A DNA stretch of 64,000 nucleotides, from the NCBI GenBank assembly GCA_964555355.1, contig CAZKRY010000001.1, forward strand, positions 62,001-126,000, given 5' to 3'. How positions within the stretch are numbered: the first letter of the stretch is position 1; each line of letters starts with the position of its first letter. Positions 52,943-60,706 of the stretch are shown here, piece by piece. The position numbers and the translations under genes are program-made. The DNA comes from CAIKBL01 sp964555355 (GTDB taxonomy: Bacteria; Pseudomonadota; Gammaproteobacteria; Ga0077536). The notes beneath the pieces were generated by a model that saw only the letters and a program-made list of their open reading frames with translations, had not been told where the DNA came from and searched no databases.

Positions 52943-53799
52943 AAGTAGGCATCATGCCTTTATTCGGCGGCGAAACCGCCGAGCCCGCGTATGTCGCGCG
53001 CATCGCGCGCGGACTCGAAGACCGCGGCTTTCACTCGGTGTGGGCGGTCGATCATATTTTGTTGCCGACGACGTTTAGTTCGCGCTACCCGTATGCGGCG
53101 GATGGTTCGTTTCCCGTCGATCCGCGCTTGCAGGGATTGGAGCCGTTCAATCTTTTGTCGTTCATTGCCGCCGTCACGCATAAAATCCGGCTCGGCACCG
53201 GCGTGCTGGTGGTGCCGCAACGCAATCCAGCGCTGACCGCGAAGCAAGTGGCCGATCTCGACGTACTCTCAAACGGTCGGTTTGATTTTGGGGTTGGCGT
53301 CGGCTGGCTCGCCGAAGAATTCACGGCGCTCGGCGAATCTTTCGATCATCGCGGTTCGCGCAACGATGATTATTTACGCTTGATGCAAGCCTTGTGGCAG
53401 GACGGCATTTCGACCTATGAGGGTAAATTCAAATCACTCCCGCCCGTGACGCAGTATCCATTACCGGTGCAACAACCGCATCCGCCGTTTTATTTCGGTG
53501 GCGAGGGCGAAGCGGCATTACGGCGCGTGGCGCGATTCGGCCATTGGTACGGTCTCGATGTGTTGCCGGAAGAAGTGCCGGGCAAACTCGCCGAACTGGC
53601 ACGTCATTGCGCAAAGGTCGGGCGCGATGTCAACGACGTGAAAGTTGCGCTCTGTCCGTACGCCAAACCTTGCACGCGCGACACGTTAAAGCGTTACGAA
53701 GACACGGGTGTCGATCAGATCATCATGGCGGCGTTTGTGCCGGGGCAGGCGGCGATGGAGCGGGCGATCGATAAGATCGCGGCGGATTTGTTGGCGTAA
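52939..53799 (+). CDS. LLM-class flavin-dependent oxidoreductase (TIGR03619-like)
   Basis: The 286-residue protein begins KVGIMPLFGGETAEP and has AARIARGLEDRGFHSVWAVDHILLP-like segments, then HKIRLGTGVLVVPQRNPALTAKQVADLDVLSNGRFDFGVGVGWLAEEFTALGESF, the F420-dependent TIGR03619 hallmark. It overlaps the alpha/beta hydrolase stop by four bases, so both probably act on one pathway. The cofactor is unproven. Confidence 0.87.
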   Translation: MKVGIMPLFGGETAEPAYVARIARGLEDRGFHSVWAVDHILLPTTFSSRYPYAADGSFPVDPRLQGLEPFNLLSFIAAVTHKIRLGTGVLVVPQRNPALTAKQVADLDVLSNGRFDFGVGVGWLAEEFTALGESFDHRGSRNDDYLRLMQALWQDGISTYEGKFKSLPPVTQYPLPVQQPHPPFYFGGEGEAALRRVARFGHWYGLDVLPEEVPGKLAELARHCAKVGRDVNDVKVALCPYAKPCTRDTLKRYEDTGVDQIIMAAFVPGQAAMERAIDKIAADLLA

Positions 53800-53807
53800 A
53801 TAACGGC

Positions 53808-53975
53808 TCCGAATTTTCGATTAGTCGGTGCCAACCTCCGGCCGGGATGCGGATGGCTTGCTTGGGGACACGCCACGAGTACGTCCCTGTAGGCTCGCGA
53901 AAATACATCCTGTATTTTCACGGTCCCCAAGCAAGCCATCCGCATCCCGGCCTTGCGCCCGGCGAGGAATTCGGA
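53808..53975. repeat. Large nested inverted repeat between convergent genes
   Basis: Two 30-base arms at 53840-53869 and 53923-53952 are perfect reverse complements (beginning GGCCGGGATGCGG and ending CATCCCGGCC). Inside the loop sits a second 9-bp hairpin (GAAAATACA/TGTATTTTC) with a 3-base loop. Outside, TCCGAATT (53808-53815) pairs with AATTCGGA (53968-53975). The whole 168-bp element lies between the end of an LLM gene and the end of the NYN gene. It may be a bidirectional terminator or a MITE-like mobile repeat. Confidence 0.8.
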
Positions 53976-53979
53976 TCAG

Positions 53980-54492
53980 CTAGTTAGCGCTACGGTTCTC
54001 TGCTGCGCGCGTGTTGGACTTCAACAGCAGATCGCTCTCTATCGGCATAAACCGCGTCGCAGCCGCTTGCAACGCCATCGCCGTGAGCGCGGGCACGCCA
54101 TAAACTTCAACTTGAACGGCGTACTTCGCGATCACGCGCCGCACCAGCTCTTCGAAATCACCATCACCGGAGCCGAGGATAACCACCTCCGCATCCGCCG
54201 CGTATTCCATGACATCGAGCGCAATGCCCACATCCCAATCGCCCTTGGTCGAGCCATCGGCCCGGTGAATGTAACGTTTGAGTCGGACTTCAAAGCCGAT
54301 CCCGCGCAGAATTTGTTGGAACTGTTGTTGTTTTTCGTCACCGCGATCGATCGCGTAAGCAATCGCCTTAATGACTTTGCGATCCGCCGTGACGCGCGCC
54401 CAAAACGCGTTGTAATCAAAATGGCGCCCGTAGGTATCGCGCGTCGTGTAGTAGAGATTTTGAACGTCGACGAAGATGGCGGTTTTCTGCAA
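53980..54492 (-). CDS. NYN-domain (PIN-like, LabA/DUF88) RNase-like protein
   Basis: The 170-residue protein has the NYN pattern: AIFVDVQNLYY (acidic D9), KGDWDVGIALDVME (D84, D86 region) and VVILGSGDGDFEELVR (conserved Asp residues), which form the metal-binding PIN-like active site. NYN proteins are predicted ribonucleases acting on RNA, for example LabA-type. It is directly downstream of the thioesterase gene on the same strand (21 bp). Confidence 0.87.
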   Translation of the reverse strand: MQKTAIFVDVQNLYYTTRDTYGRHFDYNAFWARVTADRKVIKAIAYAIDRGDEKQQQFQQILRGIGFEVRLKRYIHRADGSTKGDWDVGIALDVMEYAADAEVVILGSGDGDFEELVRRVIAKYAVQVEVYGVPALTAMALQAAATRFMPIESDLLLKSNTRAAENRSAN

Positions 54493-54513
54493 TTTAAAAG
54501 GTGTCCGGTCTCG

Positions 54514-55524
54514 TCAAGAAGGTGTGGAGAGATGCGATGCTTTCGCAGGCGATGGATGACCACGCCGCGCATGCGTGGACAATACCTCCAACACCCGCCG
54601 CCCGTTTAAACCGGTGATGAGGGTACGAACCGCCGCGGTTTGGCGACCTTGGTGCACGCGCGTCGCGCTTGTCCGAAGCACACGGCCTTGGCCCGGGCTG
54701 ATGTAACTCGCCGTGACGCTGGTCATGCGCCAATGTTCCGGCACGGCGGCGCAGGCAGTGACGGCGGCAAGGCCCACTTGAATGCCTCCTTGCACGTGAC
54801 CGACGCGGTTACCGAGATGCGGCCCGTTGTCCGTGCGGCAGGTCGCGCCGCGTTGCGTCGCGTGCGGTTGCTGGCCCCACAGACGACGCAAAAAATCCCG
54901 CGTGTGTTCCGGTGCGGCAAGCGTTTGATCGATACGCGCGAGGATTCGTTGTTCTTCGCGCGTGAGTTCGTCTTCCGCCAACGGCAGCACCTTGCTGTGA
55001 TCGGCATTAACCACCGGATGCATGGTCACCCCAGGCGGCGGATCGAGCACCATGAAGGCACCGCTGCCGAATAACACCTCGCGCCCGCCGGCCGTGAGTC
55101 GCGCCCGGCTCATGCCTTGCCGACCCGCCGTATCGTGCACAAAGCCCATGAACTCACTGATACCTTCAAGCGGGCCGGTGATGGGCTCGCCCGTTAGTTG
55201 CAGATGCATCGAGACGGTGGCCAAACGCTGCGCCGGATTTAAATTCGCGCGCACCACACTCGCAAGCGTCATGTCGGCGAGCAGCGCCACCGCGCCAAAG
55301 TTCACCTGTCCATCGTGATCCGCGCAGAACGCGCCAGGCTCGAGCGCGACGCGGGTCGTCCGCGGTGACAAAAACGTAAAACACACACCGAGAAAATTAC
55401 CGGGAAAATGAAACCCCGGCGTGCGATTGAGCGCAAACGCGCGCAATGCGCGCAGCCGAATGTCGGCGCCCTCCGAGCCCGCTGTCGAGACGCCGGCTGC
55501 CGCGCTAGGATGGTCGCGCCTCAT
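54514..55524 (-). CDS. Double-hotdog acyl-CoA thioesterase-like protein
   Basis: The 336-residue protein has two PaiI/4HBT-like hotdog modules. The N-terminal half has HDGQVNFGAVALLADMTLASVVRANLNPAQRLATVSMHLQLTGEP and a second, weaker module follows (NRVGHVQGGIQVGLAAVTACAAVPEHWRMTSVTASYISPGQG). Such proteins hydrolyse acyl-CoA thioesters. I begin at the ATG at 55524. Only 27 bp separate it from the divergent enoyl-CoA hydratase start, so promoters must overlap or one start is different. It probably acts in acyl-CoA breakdown with that neighbour. Confidence 0.75.
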   Translation of the reverse strand: MRRDHPSAAAGVSTAGSEGADIRLRALRAFALNRTPGFHFPGNFLGVCFTFLSPRTTRVALEPGAFCADHDGQVNFGAVALLADMTLASVVRANLNPAQRLATVSMHLQLTGEPITGPLEGISEFMGFVHDTAGRQGMSRARLTAGGREVLFGSGAFMVLDPPPGVTMHPVVNADHSKVLPLAEDELTREEQRILARIDQTLAAPEHTRDFLRRLWGQQPHATQRGATCRTDNGPHLGNRVGHVQGGIQVGLAAVTACAAVPEHWRMTSVTASYISPGQGRVLRTSATRVHQGRQTAAVRTLITGLNGRRVLEVLSTHARRGHPSPAKASHLSTPS

Positions 55525-55551
55525 CAAATTCACAGACTGCGGGAGATCACG

Positions 55552-56328
55552 ATGGAATTACAGGTCGTCAAACTCGAATTGGTGGAAGACTACATTGCGG
55601 TGGTTAGATTCGCCAATCCGCCGGTTAACGCGCATAGCCAGCAATTGTTGACAGAAACCGCGTATATGTTCGATTCCATCAGCGATCGCGACGACATTCG
55701 GGCGGTAGTTTTGACCGGCGAAGGCAAAACATTCTGCGCCGGCGCGGACATCAAAGAGCGCGTCGGTGCGGTCGACGAAGCCGGCGCGCATTGGCAGCGC
55801 AGTCGCCGCGCGCGCGAGGCCTACCACAGCATCATGGAATGCCAGAAGCCGGTGATCGCCGCGATCAACGGCGTGGCACTCGGCGGTGGTCTCGCTTTTG
55901 TTGCGTCCTGTGACATCTTGGTGGCGGCGGATTCCGCGTGCATCGGCTTACCCGAGATTGATGTCGGGCTGCTCGGCGGCGGCCGCCACGCGCAACGTCT
56001 GTTCGGGCATTCGCGCTTGCGCCGCATGATGCTGACGGGGTTGCGTGTGTATGGACCTGAGCTTTATCGGCTGGGCGTGGTCGAAGCCTCCGTGCCGCTC
56101 GATCAGTTAATGGAGACAGCGCTCGGTTTAGCGCGCGAAGTCGCGAGCAAGAGTCCACTGGCCATCAAACTCGCCAAACACGCGTTGAATCAAATTGAAG
56201 AGATGACACTGCGTGACGGTTACCGCTTCGAGCAGGGCATGACCGGTCAACTAAGTAAATCGGAAGATTCCAAAGAAGCGATGCGCGCCTTTGTCGAGAA
56301 GCGAAAGCCGGTGTTTAAAGGAAGGTAA
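55552..56328 (+). CDS. Enoyl-CoA hydratase/isomerase family protein
   Basis: The 258-residue crotonase-fold protein has AVVLTGEGKTFCAGADIKERV, KPVIAAINGVALGGGLAFVASCDILVAADSACIGLPEIDVGLLGGGRHAQRLFG, where the oxyanion-hole residues and the catalytic glutamates are at GLPEID and LGGG. It hydrates an enoyl-CoA or isomerises its double bond. The ATG at 55552 follows GGGAG. It is divergent from the double-hotdog thioesterase gene. Confidence 0.9.
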   Translation: MELQVVKLELVEDYIAVVRFANPPVNAHSQQLLTETAYMFDSISDRDDIRAVVLTGEGKTFCAGADIKERVGAVDEAGAHWQRSRRAREAYHSIMECQKPVIAAINGVALGGGLAFVASCDILVAADSACIGLPEIDVGLLGGGRHAQRLFGHSRLRRMMLTGLRVYGPELYRLGVVEASVPLDQLMETALGLAREVASKSPLAIKLAKHALNQIEEMTLRDGYRFEQGMTGQLSKSEDSKEAMRAFVEKRKPVFKGR

Positions 56329-56364
56329 ATCCTATACTCGCACATGGAAAAGCGAGAAGAGAAA

Positions 56365-56472
56365 ACCTCTCCCTTGGGAGAGGTCGGCGCGTAGCGCCGG
56401 GTGAGGAGCAGCGTGTCTACCGATGCCGCATGAAGACCCTCACCCCAGCCCTCCCGCATGCGGGAGAGGGTG
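56365..56472. repeat. REP-like extragenic palindrome, copy 5 (two-unit form)
   Basis: ACCTCTCCC (56365-56373), TT, GGGAGAGGT (56376-56384) is followed by the shared second segment CGGCGCGTAGCGCCGGGTGAGG, GCAGCG, then TGAAGACCCTCACCCCAGCCCTCCCGCATGCGGGAGAGGGTG (56431-56472). It follows the enoyl-CoA hydratase gene and is homologous, in order, to the copy at 60.6 kb. Confidence 0.83.
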
Positions 56473-56501
56473 AAAAAGCGCTCGCCTTGATAGGGGGCGT
56501 T

Positions 56502-56592
56502 TTACCCTTTCGCCGCTATCCGCGCCGCCATCGTCACATGCGGCGCGATCACCGGATCCCACGCCGCGAAGCGTTGATCATCGGCGCGGTAA
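56502..56592 (-). pseudogene. Fragment of the phosphotransferase gene 3' end (partial duplicate of 60707-61690)
   Basis: The 91 bases read on the minus strand encode the last ~30 residues of the same C-terminus as the intact gene at 60707-61690 (DDQRF.AW..VIAP..T.AAR.AAKG then stop). The surrounding DNA from about 56388 to 56592 is about 90% identical to 60598-60800. There is no upstream remainder of the gene. It is a duplicated gene end, most likely non-functional. Confidence 0.8.
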
Positions 56593-56593
56593 T

Positions 56594-56639
56594 AATTGGG
56601 GTCAGAGTGAAAGCGTTCGCTTTTACGCTCACCCCAATT
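56594..56639. repeat. Imperfect inverted repeat with GGGGTCAG core
   Basis: AATTGGGGTCAGAGTGAAAGCG and CGCTTTTACGCTCACCCCAATT form a stem with three mismatches and a TTCG loop. GGGGTCAG-containing palindromes are often associated with REP/RAYT (transposase-linked) elements. It lies between the phosphotransferase fragment and the RND fragment, at a probable rearrangement point. Confidence 0.65.
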
Positions 56640-56672
56640 TCACGAGTATTGGACCGTATTGATTGTTTGCGA

Positions 56673-57380
56673 TTAGCCCCGTTTTCCGCAAAAGTGGTAA
56701 TACATAAGCGGCGTTAAAATCAACGTCAGCAACGTCGACGCAAGCACACCGGATGCGAGGGTTATGCCCAAGCCATCGAACGTATCGTCGCCAAGGATAA
56801 ACCCGACGCTTAAGATAGCAGCCATTGCCGTCAACAGAATAGGTTGCGCGCGCGCTTTCGGCGCAGCGATCACCGCCTCGCGCAAAGGCTTGCCGTCGGC
56901 GGTTTCGATGCGGATAAAGTCCACCAACAGAATCGTGTTGCGTACGATAATTCCCGCAAGCGCCAGCACGCCAGTCGCCGAGGTCGAACTGAATTGCGCA
57001 CCCAACAGCCAGTGCCCCGGCAATACTCCAAGTAGCGTGAGCGGAATGGGGACCATGATGATGAGTGGTACGACATACGAGCCGAAATGAGCGACGATCA
57101 AGAGGTAGATTAAAACCAAGGCGATCGCAAACGCGACACCGAGATCGCGAAAACTTTCATAGGTGTGACGCCACTCGCCATCCCAGCGTACCGAATAATG
57201 CGTTTGCGCATCGTCCGGGTCATCAAAAACATAGTCGCGCAAAGCAATCCCATTCGGGGCAATTATTTTGCTTATGACGTCGCGCATCTCGAACATCGCG
57301 TGCGTAGGGCTGTCGTAATCACCCGTTGATTCACCCCCGATGTAGGTCACTGGCTTCAGGTCCTTGTGATAAATCGCCTG
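56673..57380 (-). pseudogene. C-terminal fragment of an HAE1/AcrB-type RND efflux pump
   Basis: The minus-strand frame (236 codons) begins AIYHKDLKPVTYIGGESTGD, typical of the AcrB/CzcA interdomain region, and continues with LGVAFAIALVLIYLLIVAHFGSYVVPLIIMVPIPLTLLGVLPG, LALAGIIVRNTILLVDFIR and ASTLLTLILTPLMYYHF, the last transmembrane block of HAE1 RND pumps. The normal protein has over 1000 residues. The 5' three quarters are missing, replaced at about 57380 by ArsR-like DNA. A stop lies directly upstream in frame. It is a truncated remnant. Confidence 0.85.
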
Positions 57381-57399
57381 TTAGCGCTCGTCGTGGTGG

Positions 57400-57611
57400 A
57401 AACGCAACTCGCGAAAGCCGGCTTTCTCATCCGACATATGCGCGGTACGAGTGCTTATTACCGTATCGCAGACCCGGAAATCTACGCGATCTGTGACATT
57501 GTGAGCGGCAAAATCGCCGACCTGTTGGGTGCGCAGCGCGCGCTCCAAGCGGCACTGCGCAGCGTCGCGCAAAAGAGCGGGGAAACGCGCAGGGTCGCCA
57601 AGAAAAAGTGA
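57400..57611 (+). pseudogene. 3' part of an ArsR-family regulator gene (copy A)
   Basis: The 212 bases encode ETQLAKAGFLIRHMRGTSAYYRIADPEIYAICDIVSGKIADLLGAQR...GETRRVAKKK and a stop. This equals the C-terminal part of an ArsR/SmtB regulator, including the genuine-looking end (KKK, then stop). The N-terminal helix-turn-helix is missing; upstream is the RND fragment. It is about 90% identical to 60403-60600, but its ending after GETR differs. The direct repeat flanks the MCP gene. Confidence 0.8.
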
Positions 57612-58192
57612 CTTTACGCTGAGCTGATTTTCATCATTGAGAGAGTGGCTAATGGCGGTTCGTAACACCCGCAACTCGGCTGACATGCAAGGGGGAATTC
57701 GTCCGCACGTATTGTTGTTGAAATCTTCAAGGCCGGTTCGCAGTTTTCATGCGGAAACTGGGCGTTCGCGATGAGAGTCGTGTAGGGGGGCATGTTGCGC
57801 GAGGCGCGACGTCCGAAGCCGAACTCGGTCGTGATACCGAATTTGCGCACGCACCTGCGCCCGGTCGCGATGTGCCGGCGGCGGCCGGAAATGGCCTCGG
57901 CATGATGAAATAAACCCAGGGACTCCTTACGCCCGACATTCCACCCGCGTTTACGTAGGGACGCGGCACAAGTGGGTGCGATGCCGTTGCGGGCGATGGC
58001 TATCGGCACGAAGTCGAACGCCCCGAACCCTGGTTCCGTCAGCGGCGTTGAGACCAGATCGGGGAAATTTTCCCTGCGAGATCAAGACCCTCCAGTCCCA
58101 AATCGTTAAAGGATTGCCAGTTCTAGCCGACACCGATCTCCGATTCGCAACCGTCGCGGCGTTTTATCAGCACTAGCCAGGAGGCGTAGTTA
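57612..58192. other. Intergenic region before the chemoreceptor gene, no gene recognised
   Basis: About 580 bases between the ArsR fragment and the MCP gene. Reading frames of 60-130 codons exist on both strands but none has recognisable family features or consistent codon use. The end (CAGGAGGCGTAGTTAATG) holds the ribosome site of the MCP gene. Promoters may be present but I could not define them. Confidence 0.6.
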
Positions 58193-60268
58193 ATGAATGA
58201 GGCCTCGAAAACATCAGCACTCGACCGCCTCAGTCTCAAGGCATTGTTCACGGCCTTGGTGGGGACTCTCGTGCTCGGGTTCGTGTTGTACGGTACGGTC
58301 TCCTGGTTCACTCTGGATCGCCTGCGGGTCAACGGGCCTATCTACAAAGAGGTAGTTCGCAGCAAAGATCTCATCGCGGATATCCTCCCGCCGCCAGCGT
58401 ACATCATCGAAGCCAATCTTATCGCGCACGAACTCCTGGCGGAGCGCTCGTCAATTGTTCAACAAGACTTGATCGACCGCTTGTCGAACCTGCAGCACGA
58501 ATTCGAAGCGAGAATCAGTTTCTGGAGCACGGAACCACTCGGCACGGAAACTCACACGATCATGGATGGCCAGCTTGTGAGCGCCGGGCGCGAATTTTAT
58601 CGCCTGGCGAGTGAGCGCCTCGTCCCAGCCGTGGTTGCCCAGGATACCGTGACTGGCGCCCAGGTGCTGGAAGAAATGCAGCGCGCATACATTACCCATC
58701 GCGAGGCAGTTGACGCGGTGGTGGCGCTCGCGGTGGCCGCCAATAAAGAACATGAGGCCCACGCGGAAGCTGCGCTGGAGAATTCGCGCGTAACGCTGCT
58801 CGCGATTTTCTTCGTGTCAGTGTGCGTGGCGATATCGGCAGCCGCCTGGGTGGCCAAGCGGGTATTACGCAAGCTTGGTGGCGAACTAGCGTATGCAGTG
58901 ACGATAGTCCGGCAGCTTTCGCAAGGCGATCTACGTGCCGAGATTGTGACGGTACATGCCGGCGACAGTCTGCTTGGTAACTTGCGCGATATGGTCGGCA
59001 AGTTTCGTGAGGTTCTGTGCGGCATACATGCCGCCAATATCGAGGTCAACCAATCCATTCTCCAGATCTCTTCGGTGTCCAAAGAGATCGCTGTATTGAG
59101 CAACGAGCAACAGCGCGAAGCCGAGTCGGTGGCAAGCGCCACCGAGGAACTGCGCACGGTGTCCGATGACGTGTATTCCCTCGCCACCAATGCCCGCCAG
59201 AACAGCGAGACTGTGGAGCAGATCGCGCGTGCCGGCCTCGACTCGACGACCAATATTCAGAACGACATGGGCCAGGTCGTCGGTCAGGTCCAGGACAGCA
59301 GCCTTGCGGTGGAGGAACTCGTGCGCACCGGCGCCGAAATAAATGTGATTGTAGGCACCATCAAATCAATAGCGAGCCAAACCAATTTGCTTGCGCTTAA
59401 CGCGGCCATCGAGGCGGCACGCGCCGGCGAGCAAGGTCGCGGCTTCGCGGTCGTCGCCGACGAAGTACGCGCGCTCGCCAATCGCACCGGGGAGGCAACG
59501 ACGCAGATCGAACAAATCGTGGGCGGCCTCAATGAAAGGCTCGCGCGCACCACCGACACCATGATCGCTGTCGGAAATACGGTGGTGTCGGCCCAGGCCC
59601 GAACCAAAGAGAATGGACAGTCGATCCACCGGATGGCGGATCAGGCCATGGAAGGCAGCTTGTCGAGCCGGAAAATTGAAGAGGCATCCGTCCAGCAAGT
59701 CGAAACGTTGTCGCGAGTGCAGCGGAACGTGGAGGAGCTGTTTGGCCGGCTGCGCAAGAGCGCCTCAACGCTCGAGATTACGAACAACATTAGCCAAATC
59801 CTGCAAGGGTCCGTTCTGTCACTGCAGAAGTCAATTGCCTTCTTCCAAGTGAATGTCGAGCAGACACTCTATGAGCCACAGAATTCTCGGCGTCGGCACT
59901 TGCGGGTGTCGCGAACGCTTTATGTCACCGCGATCCGTCCCCAGGATGGCGCACGCGTCGCGTCGCTCGCGCGCGATTTCAGTATTGGCGGAATTCGCAT
60001 CGAGTCACCTTGTGTACTCGGCGTGCAGACGAACGACGAGATCGATCTTGAGATAAAGCCCCCGGCAGACGATCTGGGGCGCTACGAATCCCAACCACCG
60101 ACTCGCGTCCGCGCGCGTGTCGCACGTTGCAACGAATCAGACCCGGCGCGAGCAGAGTACGGAATGGAGTTCGTCGACATGGATAATCATACAAAGGCAG
60201 AACTGCTGGCCGCGATTGCGTACTACACCGCGAAAGCACCCGATAGCGCGCAAGCGGCCGCGCGGTAA
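58193..60268 (+). CDS. Methyl-accepting chemotaxis protein with C-terminal PilZ domain
   Basis: The 691-residue protein has TM1 at about 19-37, a periplasmic sensor helix bundle (about 45-200), TM2 at 201-221, a HAMP-like linker, and a cytoplasmic signalling coiled coil. The tip is at about 390-420 (IVGTIKSIASQTNLLALNAAIEAARAGEQGRG). After residue 560 a PilZ domain follows: RRRHLR (566-571) and DFSIGG (595-600), the two c-di-GMP-binding motifs. This suggests c-di-GMP modulates the chemosensory signal. A CAGGAGG site precedes the ATG. It is flanked by duplicated ArsR pieces. Confidence 0.93.
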   Translation: MNEASKTSALDRLSLKALFTALVGTLVLGFVLYGTVSWFTLDRLRVNGPIYKEVVRSKDLIADILPPPAYIIEANLIAHELLAERSSIVQQDLIDRLSNLQHEFEARISFWSTEPLGTETHTIMDGQLVSAGREFYRLASERLVPAVVAQDTVTGAQVLEEMQRAYITHREAVDAVVALAVAANKEHEAHAEAALENSRVTLLAIFFVSVCVAISAAAWVAKRVLRKLGGELAYAVTIVRQLSQGDLRAEIVTVHAGDSLLGNLRDMVGKFREVLCGIHAANIEVNQSILQISSVSKEIAVLSNEQQREAESVASATEELRTVSDDVYSLATNARQNSETVEQIARAGLDSTTNIQNDMGQVVGQVQDSSLAVEELVRTGAEINVIVGTIKSIASQTNLLALNAAIEAARAGEQGRGFAVVADEVRALANRTGEATTQIEQIVGGLNERLARTTDTMIAVGNTVVSAQARTKENGQSIHRMADQAMEGSLSSRKIEEASVQQVETLSRVQRNVEELFGRLRKSASTLEITNNISQILQGSVLSLQKSIAFFQVNVEQTLYEPQNSRRRHLRVSRTLYVTAIRPQDGARVASLARDFSIGGIRIESPCVLGVQTNDEIDLEIKPPADDLGRYESQPPTRVRARVARCNESDPARAEYGMEFVDMDNHTKAELLAAIAYYTAKAPDSAQAAAR

Positions 60269-60341
60269 CGGAAAGTGGAGTTCCTTGCGTGCGCTGTAAC
60301 GGCACAGGCGTTCCAGCGTCTCGCGTTTGTGCGCCGGTGAA

Positions 60342-60605
60342 ATGAATGTGACGGAACTCGTGACGGCGACCGGCTGCGGTCAGGCCAACGTGTCTAAACA
60401 TCTAACGCAACTCGCGAAATCCGGTTTTCTCATCCGACATATGCACGGTACGAGAGCTTATTCCCGTATCGCAGGTCCGAAAATCTACGCGATCTGCGAC
60501 ATTGTGAGCGGCAAAATCGCCGACCTATTAGGTGCGCAGCGCGCGCGCCAAGCGGCACTGCGCAGCGTCGCGCAAAAGAGCGGAGAAACACGCAAATTCG
60601 CGCCG
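60342..60605 (+). pseudogene. 5'-truncated ArsR-family regulator (copy B, lacks normal 3' end)
   Basis: The frame from 60342 encodes MNVTELVTATGCGQANVSKHLTQLAKSGFLIRHMHGTRAYSRIAGPKIYAICDIVSGKIADLLGAQR..., the helix-turn-helix and dimer part of an ArsR protein. The family N-terminus of about 25 residues is missing, with a frame shift upstream (about 60330). After GETRK the frame runs into a REP-like repeat, so the usual 3' end is missing. Copies A and B share about 200 bp, and their intact parts are complementary. Confidence 0.7.
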
Positions 60606-60687
60606 GGTGAGGGGCAGCGCGTCTATCGGTGCTGCATGAAGACCCTCACCCCGGCTTGCCCGCCCGCGGGGGAGGAAGAAAAATCGC
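60598..60687. repeat. REP-like extragenic repeat, copy 6
   Basis: TTCGCGCCGGGTGAGGGGCAGCG, then TGAAGACCCTCACCCCGGCTTGCCCGCC and CGGGGGAGGAAG. It is homologous to the unit at 56.37-56.47 kb but with a decayed palindrome (GCCCGCCCGCGGGGGAGG). It connects ArsR copy B directly to the phosphotransferase 3' end. Confidence 0.75.
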
Positions 60688-60706
60688 TCGCCTTGATTGG
60701 GGCGTT

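Noticed and set aside
57614..58009. Minus-strand frame of about 131 codons before the chemoreceptor gene
   Set aside because: No recognisable domain, irregular codon use and no ribosome site; kept as non-coding intergenic DNA.
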